Of a stretch of DNA of 64,000 bases, positions 45,799-55,543 are shown piece by piece. A program made the translations under genes and the position numbers. The stretch is from NCBI RefSeq assembly GCF_003007685.1, contig NZ_PXNN01000011.1:558001-622000 (forward strand). The letters run 5' to 3'. Below the pieces are notes generated by a model that was given only the letters and a program-made list of their open reading frames with translations, was not told where the DNA came from and did not search any database. The stretch is from Marinobacter halophilus. Lineage in GTDB: Bacteria > Pseudomonadota > Gammaproteobacteria > Pseudomonadales > Oleiphilaceae. Position 1 is the first letter of the stretch; each line of letters begins with the position of its first letter.

Positions 45799-48219
45799 AT
45801 GTCATCGCCCATTACACCAGGTTCAATAACGGCCCCGGCTAACGCCAGTGCCGCCTGGCAGCGCTGGCAAAAAGGCTATGGCGTTATCCAGCATTCCGCC
45901 GAGACCGAAACCCGTGTTCAGGCCCTTGCTGAGAAACTGGTTGCTGCCGGCTATCAGCCAGATGCCGACACCGTTTATCAGAAGCTGGCCTATCTTGATC
46001 GTCTCACCAGCGCCGGGCTCTGGCTGGTGGTGCACATGACTTACTGCAACCGGGTAGACATCTCGGGCGCAGCGCTGTCAGCGCAAGATTTCAAAGCTTC
46101 ACCGGAAGGTCACACCGGGGGCACGCTCAACATGGTGCCCGCCTACGCCGCTTACCTGACCCTGAACAACCTGACCGGCCAAACCCGAAGCTGGCTGATG
46201 GGCCAGGGCCACTGCGTGGCCGCCATCGACGCCCTGAATGTGCTCACCGGCAATCTGCATCCTGAACAGCGCAGCCGCTATCAGGCGGTCGAAGGCCTAA
46301 GCCGACTGGCGTCGGACTTTTACAGCTATCGACAAAAACCGGATGGCTCGATGGCCGCGCCCCTTGGCAGCCACGTCAACCCGCACACCGCAGGCGGTAT
46401 TCTGGAGGGCGGATATCTGGGCTTTGCCGAGCTGCAATACGCTCACATGCCATTGCCCGGTGAATCCCTGGTGGCGTTTCTGTCCGATGGCGCCGCCGAG
46501 GAACAGCGCGGCAGCGACTGGATTCCCCGATGGTGGCGAGCCGAGGATTGTGGCCTGGTAATGCCAGTGATGATTGCCAATGGCCGCCGGATAGAGCAGC
46601 GCACCGAGCTGGGCACCCGGGAGGGCCTGGAGCGGTTTGAAGAACACTTGCAAGCCCGCGGGTTTGATCCGGTCCGTTTTGATGGTCGTGACCCCGCCGC
46701 CTTTGTTTGCGCGTTGTTCGATATGGAACAGGCACTAAGCGCACACGGTGAAGCGGCCCAAAAGGGCGAAACCGGTTACCCGGTTCGAATGCCCTATGGC
46801 ATAGCGGAAACTGTCAAAGGTTACGGTTTTTACGGTGCCGGGCAGAACTCCGCCCACAACCTGCCGTTGCCCGGAAACCCGCGCCTGGATGCCCGGGCCC
46901 GCGAACTCTTCAACGAACACATTCAGCCACTGTGGGTAAGCCCGGAAGAGCTGGAGTGGGCGGTGGCCGCCCTGAACGAGCACCGCCAGCAACAGCGGCC
47001 CACCGAGCGCGATCACCCGTTGGCGATGCGCAATCCCCGGGAGCCGGGTATACCTACACTGCCGTGGAGCCAGAACAAAGTGTCACCGATGGCTGCGGTT
47101 GATGACTTTTTCCGGGCACTGGCCGCTGAAAACCCGGATCTTCGGCCCCGGGTTGGCAACCCCGATGAACTGGCCAGCAACCGGTTAACCGGCGTTCTGA
47201 AAGACCTCAAGCACCGGGTGAACGATCCGGAAAGCGACGAGGAAGCCATTGACGGGCACATCATCACCGCGCTGAACGAAGAAGCGGTGGTGTCTGCCTG
47301 CCTGGCCAACAAAGCCGGCCTCAACCTGGTCGCCAGTTACGAAGCCTTCTGCGTAAAAATGCTCGGTGCGGTACGCCAGGAACTGATCTTCGCCCGGCAT
47401 CAGAAGGAAGTTGGCCGGCCAGCCAAGTGGCTGGGCTTTCCGGTTATCGCCACCTCCCACACCTGGGAGAACGGCAAGAACGAGCAATCCCATCAGGACA
47501 CCACTTATTGTGAAGCACTGCTGGGCGAGATGAGCGATGTCTCCCGGGTACTGTTCCCGGCCGATTACAACAGCGTCCTGGCGGTCCTGCCCTCAGTGTT
47601 CACCGAAAGGGGCCGGATCAGTTGCATGGTGATACCGAAACGGGATCGGCCCTGCGTGTTCAATGCCAATGAAGCGGAAACTCTGGCCAGGCATGGCGCC
47701 CTGGTGGTGGATGAAGATACCTCCGCCGGCGAGGAACCGCTGTTGCTGATTGCCAATGGCGCCTATCAGCTATCAGAAGCCATCCGTGCCTGCGAGCGCC
47801 TGCGGGAAACCGGCACACCGTTTCGACTGGTCTATCTGCAAGAACCCGGTCGCTTCCGCCAGCCCCGGGATCCGCTTGAGGCCGCGGCCTGCCTGACAGA
47901 CTTTGAACGCGAGCGCCTGTTCCCGCACCAAATGCACCGCCGGGTGGCGCTCACCCATATGCGCCCGGAAGTCTTTCGTGGTCACCTGCACCCGCTGTTC
48001 CCACAGCCGGTCCACTCCCGAGTGCTCGGCTATATCAATCGCGGTGGCACACTGAACGAAGCCGGCATGCTGTTCGCCAATCAGTGCTCCTGGGCGCACG
48101 CCTTGGCCGCCTGTGCCGATGTCATGGACAAGCCACCCGGGAAATGGCTGTCCAGTGCTGAACTGGCGGCCGTGGAGGGCCGGGGCGACCCATCCGTTAT
48201 CACCCGCGGCCTGTCCTGA
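45799..48219 (+). CDS. Divergent phosphoketolase-family enzyme
   Basis: 806 residues, the phosphoketolase length, with a strong AAGGAGG ribosome site. The backbone of the family can be followed: ...GHTGGTLNMVPAYAAYLTLN (104-123), LMGQGH (133-138), LGSHVNPHTAGGILEGGYLGF (in parts 189-209), IANGRRI and SHTWENGKNEQSHQD (553-567). Several key motifs differ from classical xylulose-5-P/fructose-6-P phosphoketolase: GPGHGG has become GQGHCV, and the thiamine-diphosphate motif GDGEAETG has become SDGAAEEQ (229-236). Cleavage of a ketose phosphate to acetyl phosphate is the family reaction; whether this enzyme does it is uncertain. Confidence 0.82.
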   Translation: MSSPITPGSITAPANASAAWQRWQKGYGVIQHSAETETRVQALAEKLVAAGYQPDADTVYQKLAYLDRLTSAGLWLVVHMTYCNRVDISGAALSAQDFKASPEGHTGGTLNMVPAYAAYLTLNNLTGQTRSWLMGQGHCVAAIDALNVLTGNLHPEQRSRYQAVEGLSRLASDFYSYRQKPDGSMAAPLGSHVNPHTAGGILEGGYLGFAELQYAHMPLPGESLVAFLSDGAAEEQRGSDWIPRWWRAEDCGLVMPVMIANGRRIEQRTELGTREGLERFEEHLQARGFDPVRFDGRDPAAFVCALFDMEQALSAHGEAAQKGETGYPVRMPYGIAETVKGYGFYGAGQNSAHNLPLPGNPRLDARARELFNEHIQPLWVSPEELEWAVAALNEHRQQQRPTERDHPLAMRNPREPGIPTLPWSQNKVSPMAAVDDFFRALAAENPDLRPRVGNPDELASNRLTGVLKDLKHRVNDPESDEEAIDGHIITALNEEAVVSACLANKAGLNLVASYEAFCVKMLGAVRQELIFARHQKEVGRPAKWLGFPVIATSHTWENGKNEQSHQDTTYCEALLGEMSDVSRVLFPADYNSVLAVLPSVFTERGRISCMVIPKRDRPCVFNANEAETLARHGALVVDEDTSAGEEPLLLIANGAYQLSEAIRACERLRETGTPFRLVYLQEPGRFRQPRDPLEAAACLTDFERERLFPHQMHRRVALTHMRPEVFRGHLHPLFPQPVHSRVLGYINRGGTLNEAGMLFANQCSWAHALAACADVMDKPPGKWLSSAELAAVEGRGDPSVITRGLS

Positions 48220-48260
48220 AGCGACCGTAAACCCCGATGGACGGACGCTCCGGCTGCGTA

Positions 48261-51005
48261 CTATGGGGCCGGAGCTTTGACCTTTTTAACCCCATTGCGA
48301 ATCGCCGTTTCCAGCTCCAGCAATACCAGCACCGCAACCCCGGCCAGCGTCGCAAAAATCAATGACTCAACCGTTAAGGCAGCGGTTCCGAAGGTGGCGT
48401 GGAACCAGGGCGTGTAAGTGAACAGCAACTGCAAGCCGATGACCGCAGCTACCGCCAGTAATACAATCGGTGTTCCCAACACCCCTCTCAAGGTAATCGA
48501 GGGCGTGTCCAGATAGCGCACCGCAAACAGGTAGAATACTTCCATGGCCACCAGCGTATTGACTGCCAGAGTGCCGGCCATCGCGGCATTATCGTAGCGA
48601 TGCATGGCCCAAAACCAGGCACCAAAAATACCGATCAGGAACAACAGCGACACAAACGCGACCCGCCAGACCACAAAACCCTGCAACAAGGACTCGTCCT
48701 TGGCACGGGGCGGCTGCTTCATCACCCCCGGCTCTGGTGGCTCGAACGCCAGGGTCATCGCCAACACCACCGAGCTGACCATATTGACCCAGAGAATCTG
48801 CAACGCAGAAATCGGCAGGGTCAGACCCAGCAACAGCGCCGTCACCAGGCTGACCGACTCGCCACCGTTGATGGGTAACAAGAAGGCAATGGCTTTGCGC
48901 AGGTTGGCGTAGACCGTTCGCCCTTCGCGAACTGCCGCCGCGATACTGGCAAAATTATCATCCAGCAACACCATCGACGACGCCTCCCGGGCCGCCTCGG
49001 AGCCTTTCACCCCCATGGCAATTCCGACATCGGCCCGCTTGAGTGCCGGCGCATCGTTCACGCCATCACCGGTCATGGCCACCACACCGTGCAGGGCCTG
49101 CAACGCCTGCACCAGGCGCAACTTGTGCTCTGGGCTGGTGCGGGCAAACACGTCCACCTCACCCACCAGCTCTTTGAGCTGCTCATCGCTCAGTTCATCC
49201 AGCTCCTTGCCGGTCAGTACCCGCTCACTTTTGCGCAAGCCCAGTTTACGAGCGATGGCGCCGGCGGTCAGGGCATGATCGCCGGTGATCATCTTTACTC
49301 GGATACCGGCATTATGGCAGTCTTCAATCGCCCGGATCGCTTCCTGCCGGGGCGGGTCCAACAGCCCGACCACTCCCAGCAGTTCGGCACCCTGTTCAAG
49401 ATCCTCGACCACCAGCGACCGGGCACCCCCTGCCATGGGTTTGCGGGCAATCGCCAACACCCGCAACCCCTCGGACGCCATCTCGGTGATCGTAGCCTCC
49501 CAGACCTTGTGATCCATGGTGACGGTGTCGCCAGCCGCGGTTACTTCCTGAGTGCACATATCGAGAATACGTTCCGGCGCCCCCTTCAGATAGGCGACGT
49601 CGTGGCCGTGATGATCGTGATGGAGCGTCGCCATGAATCGAATGCGGGTATCGAAGGGGATCTCGTCGACTCTCGGCCAGTCACCACTGCTGGCGTCAAT
49701 ATCAAACTCTGCTTTGCGGGCGAAGACTTTGAGTGCGGCCTCCATGGGATCACCGTGAATCACGGATGCGCCATCCCGGTTACTGATGCTGGCGTCGTTG
49801 CACAGGGCGGAGGCCCTGGCCATTTCCGCCAGTAAAACCGACTCCGCTACCGGCTGGCCCTTCTGGCAGACCATGCCTTCAAAGCTGTAGCCTTCCCCGG
49901 TGACCTCAAACCTCTGACCACCGGCAACCAATGCCGTAACCATCATCTCGTTGCGGGTCAAGGTTCCGGTTTTATCCGAACAGATCACCGACACGGCACC
50001 GAGGGTTTCAATCACCGGCATCCGGCGCACCACCGCCTTGCGCTTGGCCATCTGGCGCACGCCAATGGCCAGGGTGATGGTCAGAATGGCCGGCAAGCCT
50101 TCGGGGATGGCCGCCACAGTCAGGCCAACCACCGCCATGAACAGCTCCCGGAATTCCAGACCACTGAACGCCAGACCACCGAAGAAAATGGCAATTCCGG
50201 CCAGAATCACAATGATCGACAGAATGCGGGCAAACCGGTCCATCTGCTCGAGCAACGGCGTTTTCAGGGTGGTGGTGGTTGCCAGCAATCCGGAAATGCG
50301 ACCGATTTCGGATTGGGCGCCAGTACGAACCACCACCCCCCGGCCAGTGCCGGTGGCCACCATGGTGCCGGAGAACGCCATACTGACCTGGTCCCCCAGC
50401 GCCACACCGGGGTCAACCGGCTCGGTGGTCTTATCCACCGCCTCGGACTCGCCGGTCAGAATTGCTTCTTCAATCTTCAGGTTGTGACATTTCTCCAGAC
50501 GTATATCCGCCGGCACCCGGTCACCCGGCTCCAGCAGCACCGTATCCCCGGGCACCAAGCCCGCGGCATCCACCTGATGCTGACCATCCTCCCGCACCAC
50601 CCGGGCCTTGGGCGCCAGCATGTGCCTAATCGCCGACAACGCCTGCTCAGCCTTGCCTTCCTGGATAAAGCCAACCAGCGTCTGGATAACCACCACCGCG
50701 AGGATGACGCCGGCATCCACCCAGTGGCCAAGAGCCGCGGTGATCACCACGGCGGTCATCAACACGTAAATCAGAAAGTTCTTGAGCTGACGACCCAGAC
50801 GCGCCAATGGCCCGGATCGGCTGGTTTCAGGTAATTGGTTGGGGCCGTAGCTGGCCAGGCGCGCCGTCACCTCCGCATCGGTAAGCGGACCGGCCGCCTC
50901 AAGCTGCTCGCGAGCGCCGGAGAAATCCAGCGCATGCCAGTCGGCGTCGGTGGGCGCTGGCGGGTGATCGGTATCTTGGGATGTCACGGAGGATTGTCTG
51001 GGCAT
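48261..51005 (-). CDS. P2-type cation-transporting P-type ATPase
   Basis: 914 residues from ATG 51005 (AGGGAG upstream). Actuator domain with LTGES (183-187), PEGLP in M4 (301-305), the phosphorylated Asp344 in DKTGTLT, nucleotide-binding GxP segments (KGAPERIL) and the hinge MTGDGVNDAPALKRADVGIAMG. About ten membrane segments. The M5 NxxE motif is kept (INGGES), but M6 reads WVNMVSS where calcium pumps have NLVTD, so the ion is uncertain. P2A-like (Ca2+) or a relative is the closest group. The gene runs toward the phosphoketolase. Confidence 0.88.
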   Translation of the reverse strand: MPRQSSVTSQDTDHPPAPTDADWHALDFSGAREQLEAAGPLTDAEVTARLASYGPNQLPETSRSGPLARLGRQLKNFLIYVLMTAVVITAALGHWVDAGVILAVVVIQTLVGFIQEGKAEQALSAIRHMLAPKARVVREDGQHQVDAAGLVPGDTVLLEPGDRVPADIRLEKCHNLKIEEAILTGESEAVDKTTEPVDPGVALGDQVSMAFSGTMVATGTGRGVVVRTGAQSEIGRISGLLATTTTLKTPLLEQMDRFARILSIIVILAGIAIFFGGLAFSGLEFRELFMAVVGLTVAAIPEGLPAILTITLAIGVRQMAKRKAVVRRMPVIETLGAVSVICSDKTGTLTRNEMMVTALVAGGQRFEVTGEGYSFEGMVCQKGQPVAESVLLAEMARASALCNDASISNRDGASVIHGDPMEAALKVFARKAEFDIDASSGDWPRVDEIPFDTRIRFMATLHHDHHGHDVAYLKGAPERILDMCTQEVTAAGDTVTMDHKVWEATITEMASEGLRVLAIARKPMAGGARSLVVEDLEQGAELLGVVGLLDPPRQEAIRAIEDCHNAGIRVKMITGDHALTAGAIARKLGLRKSERVLTGKELDELSDEQLKELVGEVDVFARTSPEHKLRLVQALQALHGVVAMTGDGVNDAPALKRADVGIAMGVKGSEAAREASSMVLLDDNFASIAAAVREGRTVYANLRKAIAFLLPINGGESVSLVTALLLGLTLPISALQILWVNMVSSVVLAMTLAFEPPEPGVMKQPPRAKDESLLQGFVVWRVAFVSLLFLIGIFGAWFWAMHRYDNAAMAGTLAVNTLVAMEVFYLFAVRYLDTPSITLRGVLGTPIVLLAVAAVIGLQLLFTYTPWFHATFGTAALTVESLIFATLAGVAVLVLLELETAIRNGVKKVKAPAP

Positions 51006-51168
51006 AGCCTGCTCCCTGCAAACGGACTGCCATCTACTACATAGCAAATTTGAATAACTGCCTATGCCCCAGGTCAATCGTGCTGCAAACACCTTGAGGT
51101 AGTGCGATTATTTATCATCACATTAACCGGCAACCGAACCCGGGGCAATGCCCGGGCTAAACTCGATA

Positions 51169-52727
51169 TCACCCCACAGCAGGCTCCAGACTACGATTGC
51201 CGGCACCGGGCCGCACTCGTTTAGACATTCCAGCCTGGGTATCGACCTCGTATTCCCGGCTTTTTACCGTATCCAGGAAATACCAGTCTGCACGGGCTTC
51301 ATTTGGCGTGAAAGTAACCAGCATATAGCCTCTCTGGCTGATGTTGAGGTACTCCAGGTCATCAACTAACAACCCGATGCCTTGCTCAGCGTCCGGAATC
51401 AACGCGTCCGGCAGCCCCAGGTACCCTTCCAGGCCCGGCGAGGTGACCGAGGCGGTGGCAAACTCCACACCTACCTGATTACCATCCTTGTCTTTCAGGT
51501 TGTTCGCCCAGGCATTGTGGGTATCGCCGGCCAACACCACCAGATTCTTGTTCAGTTGCCTGGCGGTCCCCAGCACCACTTCTCTCTCGAACTGATAACC
51601 ATCCCAGGCATCCAGGTTGTAGGGTGCAGACAACTCAAGCCTGGCCCGCTCCTGGTCGGTGACGGTCGGGTCTCCCTGCAAGATTCTGCCTTTGATCATG
51701 GCCAGTTCGGCCAGCGCCTGTGGCAAATCATCAAGCTTTTGCGTGGCGATGGCCATCAACAGCTCCGCCGGCAGATTCATTCGTCCCATCAGTACCTGCT
51801 GACCCAGCACCTGCCAGGTGGCAGCACTTGAGCCCAGGGCAGTCTGCAGCCACAACTGCTGCTCGGCGCCCAGCAAGGTGCGATTGGCGTCAGACACGTC
51901 AGCAGTGAACTGGGCAACGTTGAGGCCGCCTTCTCCCAGATAATCCATGTAGTCCAGCTGCTGGTCCCGACCAATGATCCGGGTATCCAGCATGTGCAGA
52001 TCCACCAGATCACCAAACCGGAAACTCCGGTAAATCGTTTCATGACTGCCTTCAATCACCGGTCGGATCGGCATCCATTCAAAAAAGGCACGAAACGCTG
52101 CGATCTTGCGCTCGGTGAAGTCGCCGTCACCCTGATCGGGGTTGTGGTTCTCGGCACCGTTTAACCAGGTATCGTTGGCCACTTCGTGATCATCCCAGAC
52201 CACGATGAACGGCAGTTTTTGATGCAGTTGCTGAAGGTCGACGTCGTTGCGGTAGATATCGTACCGGCGTCGATAATCGGTCAGCGTGATCAACTCGAGA
52301 TTGTTATCTTCCGGGAAAGTGCGCCCCAGAGCCTCTGCATCAGCGGCGGCATAACTGGTGCTGTCGCTGCTGTATTCGTAGAGGTAATCGCCAAGGTGCA
52401 CAACCGCATCCAAGCCCTCCTGAGCGGCCACTTGCTTGTAGACGTTGAAGTACCCGGCCGGATAGTTAGAGCAGGACACCACCGCCAATTTCACCCGATC
52501 AACACTGCCATCGGGAAGGGTGCGGGTTATCCCAACCGGAGACGTCTTGTTTGCGGAACGGAACCGGTAGTAATACATTTCGCCGGCATTCAGGCCCTGC
52601 GCGTCCACCTTGATAGTGAAGTCATGCGGTTCAGACGCGTCCGCGGTGCCCGATTGAATCAGCCGGGTAAAGTCCGCATCCCCATCGCGGATGCCTTCAG
52701 AAAATCCCTGCGTGAAAGTCTTGCCAT
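51169..52727 (-). pseudogene. phoD: PhoD-like alkaline phosphatase, disrupted near its N-terminus
   Basis: The catalytic part is intact in one frame: VVHLGDYLYEY, VVWDDHEVANDTW, MLDTRI, GQQVLMGRMN and LVVLAGDTHNAW, ending at 51169. In that frame no ATG exists between an in-frame stop at 52800 and a GTG at 52608 lying well inside the protein. An ATG at 52727 with GGGGA starts the expected Tat signal peptide MARLSRRDFLKASAMG, but it is two frames off and meets TGA after 22 codons. The join falls around 52683-52690 and lacks about 75 residues present in full PhoD. An internal deletion has thus fused signal and domain out of frame. Confidence 0.8.
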
Positions 52728-52894
52728 GATTGTCCCCTGTTTGGTTTATTGCTCTTTTGTCCTGCCAGCCCTGACCGTGCGAACAGGCGACAGCTCTTTA
52801 GAAGCTAGACTGCGGACATGAAGAACACGTTGCCGGATTGCGACAGGTCTGTGGCAAATGCCGACAACCAGGGGAAACTTTAGAATTCGGTCAC

Positions 52895-52923
52895 AAAAAA
52901 GGGGGCCAAAGCCCCCTTTTTTT
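52895..52923 (-). terminator. Terminator after the Yip1 gene
   Basis: AAAAAA-GGGGGC-CAAA-GCCCCC-TTTTTTT is a strong symmetric hairpin, 24 nt beyond the stop of the 52947-53558 gene. It also separates that gene from the phoD promoter region. Confidence 0.92.
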
Positions 52924-52946
52924 ATGTCTTCAGGTGTTATCGATCG

Positions 52947-53558
52947 TCACCCGCTGACAAACACCGGGCCAACGCCCAGGTTCCAGATAATGACGGAACC
53001 GACCCGCGTTGAGACCAGAATCACCAAGGCGACCGTGAGCAACGCTCCGGCGTACATCACCGCCTGATCTTTCTCGATACCCATGACAATGGGCAGGCCG
53101 TCAAACATCAGCCAGGCGCCGTAGCAAGCCGCGACCAAAAACACCAAAGCATTGAACCAGGGCACCGGGTACAGCAACGCAAAACCCGCCAGGAACAGCG
53201 GCGTGCAAGAGTAGGCCGCCAACGCCATACCATTAGAAGGAACAGCCTCTTCTTTTGCACCGTAGGTTTTTGCCATCCAATTAATGGCATAACCCAAAGC
53301 AAAAACACCCACAAGCATGGCAAGGTAAGTCAGCACACTTAGCTGAATGGCACTGATTTCGGTTAATTTGATCAACCTCTCGTTGCCTGCAGACCAACCA
53401 AAATGCGCGGTTGAAATATAGGCACAGATCGGTGCGATAGCCGCCAGAATAACAACGTAGGCTACGTATAGCCTGGTTGGATGCTGACGTTCTTTCTTTA
53501 TGGATGCCCACTCTTGGTCCGGGTGAGTAAAAAGACCAAACGCGTGTGACAGGAGCAT
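52947..53558 (-). CDS. Yip1-domain membrane protein
   Basis: 203 residues from ATG 53558 (GGGGGTGG upstream). Starts SHAFGLFTHPDQEWASIKKE, a common opening of bacterial YIP1-family proteins, then five membrane segments (about 35-55, 80-105, 125-145, 150-165, 178-198). Function unknown; eukaryotic Yip1 proteins act in vesicle transport but the bacterial role is not established. Monocistronic, with a terminator. Confidence 0.82.
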   Translation of the reverse strand: MLLSHAFGLFTHPDQEWASIKKERQHPTRLYVAYVVILAAIAPICAYISTAHFGWSAGNERLIKLTEISAIQLSVLTYLAMLVGVFALGYAINWMAKTYGAKEEAVPSNGMALAAYSCTPLFLAGFALLYPVPWFNALVFLVAACYGAWLMFDGLPIVMGIEKDQAVMYAGALLTVALVILVSTRVGSVIIWNLGVGPVFVSG

Positions 53559-53805
53559 AGACCACCCCCTCGTTATTGATGTTATTGGTATGGGTGGATA
53601 CGGCGCCCAAACAAGTTCGGACTTCAAACCGTTCCTATCCTTTACTATAGTCAAGAATAGTCAGGTTAACAGGCCCGGCTGATGTTATTTTTTTCAGTAA
53701 TCCGATTCGTTCAGATCATTTGGTTCTTTAAGATGCATTCATCGGATCGGTTTTACTCGTCGTATTGCAAGGAACCTTCAACCCCCACACGGAGTGGAAC
53801 ACACC

Positions 53806-54609
53806 ATGATTTCAATCAAAACGACCGCACGCGCCACCGCGCTGACCCTTGCCGTCTCAGGTGCCAGTGCTCAGGCTGAACTGCAAACCGAAACAATCAC
53901 TTACGAAGTTAACGGACAGTCGTTCAGTGGCTATCTGGCCTGGGATGATGAAAACGAAGGCAAACGACCGGGCGTGCTCGTGGTCCATGAATGGTGGGGC
54001 CACAACGCGTTCGCAAGAGAACAGGCGGAGAAATTGGCTGCGTCTGGTTATACCGCCTTTGCCCTGGACATGTACGGTGACGGCAAGCTGGCTGAGCACC
54101 CGGATACCGCTCAGGAATTCATGCAGGAAGCCACCAAAGACATGGACCAGGTCAAGGCCCGGTTCCTGAAGGCAAAAGAGATCCTGCAGAATCATGAGAG
54201 CGTTAACGCTGACAAGATCGCAGCTCAGGGTTACTGCTTCGGCGGCGCGATTGTGTTGAACATGGCGCGGCTGGGTGTCGATCTGGATGGCGTGGTCAGC
54301 TATCACGGCGCCCTGGCCAGTCCGATTCAGGCCGAGGCAGGCAAGGTGAAGGCGAGAGTTCAGGTTTACACCGGTGGCGCCGACCCCATGGTGCCAAAAG
54401 AGCAAGTGACCAGCCTGGTCGCAGAAATGCAAAATGCGGACGTGGACCTTATGCTGCTCAGCTTCCCGGGGGCCACCCACTCGTTTACCAATCCCGGTGC
54501 CGATGAGGTGGCTGAACAGTTCGGGATGCCCATTGCCTATGATGAACAGGCCGCTATGCGCTCCTGGGACGGCACTCTGCGTTTCTATGAGGAAATATTC
54601 GCGGACTGA
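53806..54609 (+). CDS. Exported dienelactone hydrolase-family protein
   Basis: 267 residues from ATG 53806. The N-terminus ISIKTTARATALTLAVSGASAQA is a signal peptide, so the enzyme is periplasmic. Alpha/beta-hydrolase signatures: HEWWGHN, the nucleophile elbow GYCFGG with Cys144, the Asp in TGGADPMVP and the His in FPGATHSF. Dienelactone hydrolases use this Cys-Asp-His triad, but exported family members act on unknown esters or lactones. A GTG at 53794 is in frame upstream. Confidence 0.88.
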   Translation: MISIKTTARATALTLAVSGASAQAELQTETITYEVNGQSFSGYLAWDDENEGKRPGVLVVHEWWGHNAFAREQAEKLAASGYTAFALDMYGDGKLAEHPDTAQEFMQEATKDMDQVKARFLKAKEILQNHESVNADKIAAQGYCFGGAIVLNMARLGVDLDGVVSYHGALASPIQAEAGKVKARVQVYTGGADPMVPKEQVTSLVAEMQNADVDLMLLSFPGATHSFTNPGADEVAEQFGMPIAYDEQAAMRSWDGTLRFYEEIFAD

Positions 54610-54626
54610 TAGAGTCCTTCACATAC

Positions 54627-54656
54627 GCAAAAAGGCAGCCGAAGCTGCCTTTTTCG
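54627..54656. terminator. Bidirectional terminator between hydrolase and cold-shock genes
   Basis: AAAAAGGCAGC-CGAA-GCTGCCTTTTT is a perfect 11-bp stem with A and T tracts, ending both convergent transcripts. Confidence 0.92.
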
Positions 54657-54680
54657 ATGTTCCTGAACCTTTAGAAAGGT

Positions 54681-54887
54681 TTACAGAGGAACAACGTTCT
54701 CTGCCTGAGGACCTTTCTGGCCCTGAGTTACAGTGAACTCGACCTGTTGGCCTTCGGCCAGAGTCTTGAAACCAGAGCCTTGGATGGCGCTGTAGTGAAC
54801 GAATACGTCCGGGCCGCCTTCACGAGTGATAAAGCCGAAACCTTTAGCTTCGTTGAAGAACTTAACAGTACCGGTAGTAGTAGACAT
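54681..54887 (-). CDS. Cold-shock protein (CspA family)
   Basis: 68 residues from ATG 54887, with AGGAAG seven bases upstream. RNA-binding motifs RNP1 KGFGFI and RNP2 VFVHYSAI are present, with the ending [12 protein letters not shown] typical of the family. It acts as an RNA chaperone or transcription antiterminator. The 260-bp gap upstream, before crcB, leaves room for the long 5' UTR usual for csp genes. Cold induction itself cannot be read from sequence. Confidence 0.96.
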   Translation of the reverse strand: MSTTTGTVKFFNEAKGFGFITREGGPDVFVHYSAIQGSGFKTLAEGQQVEFTVTQGQKGPQAENVVPL

Positions 54888-55148
54888 ACGTAAACTTCCT
54901 GAAATCAATCATATTATCTGCCGCCAGGCACCTTATGGTGTTGGTCGGCGTTTAGCGGAAAAACTGAACTCGCGGAATCAAAAACAGGACGGTCACTACT
55001 AACTGCGGAGTACGTCTTATTCATGAACTGCTGTGCTAATCTTTCCTACGAAAACCACTCTACTCTGGAATTCCCGGCTTGCCAAGGGCAATTTCAAGAT
55101 TTTATGTAGGTAGTGATACCCAGGGCCGCAAAGGCGTTCAGGTACTGC

Positions 55149-55529
55149 TTAAGCCTTGATCAGACTGAACATGTAGAACCCCAAAGCCGTCATCAGCAGT
55201 GACCCGATCACATGGGCCAGAATCCCGGTAATGGCCATTGCCCACTTGCCTTCCTGCAAGGCTGCGAACATTTCCAGCGAGAAAGTCGAGAAGGTGGTCA
55301 GGGCACCGCACAGGCCGGTAATGGCAAACAACCGCCATTCAGGCGCCAGAGCACTGTTCTGGGTGAAGAAGCCAATCAGCAGGCCCACTAACCATCCGCC
55401 ACTGAGATTAGCCACCAGAGTGCCCCAGGGAATGGCGTGGTAGCTGGCGTTAAGCCAGAGCCCGAGTGCCCAACGCAGGTTGGCGCCGATCACGGCGCCA
55501 ACACTGACAGCAACAAAGGATAACCACAT
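55149..55529 (-). CDS. crcB: Fluoride channel CrcB/Fluc
   Basis: 126 residues with four membrane segments. The family patterns GAVIGANLRWALG, GTLVANLSGGWLVGLLIGF and GLCGALTTFSTFSLE are clear. It forms dimeric fluoride-specific channels that expel F-. It starts 14 nt after the fadE stop, so it is probably carried on the fadE transcript. I see no fluoride riboswitch upstream. Confidence 0.94.
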   Translation of the reverse strand: MWLSFVAVSVGAVIGANLRWALGLWLNASYHAIPWGTLVANLSGGWLVGLLIGFFTQNSALAPEWRLFAITGLCGALTTFSTFSLEMFAALQEGKWAMAITGILAHVIGSLLMTALGFYMFSLIKA

Positions 55530-55543
55530 CCTTGCCGACTCCG

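Noticed and set aside
45605..45829. A 74-codon frame between PAAR and phosphoketolase genes.
   Set aside because: No family resemblance, overlaps the phosphoketolase start with its strong ribosome site; treated as intergenic.
48247..48275. GCTCCGGC...GCCGGAGC hairpin at the end of the P-type ATPase gene.
   Set aside because: Overlaps the coding end, has a 13-nt loop and no T run on the relevant strand; too weak to list as a terminator.
51140..51155. CCCGGGGCAATGCCCGGG hairpin after phoD.
   Set aside because: Short GC stem without a T run on the minus strand; not convincing as a terminator.
54888..55148. Possible fluoride riboswitch or small RNA between the cold-shock gene and crcB.
   Set aside because: The gap is downstream of crcB and upstream of the csp gene on the minus strand; no riboswitch pattern was seen, and a csp leader is the simpler explanation.
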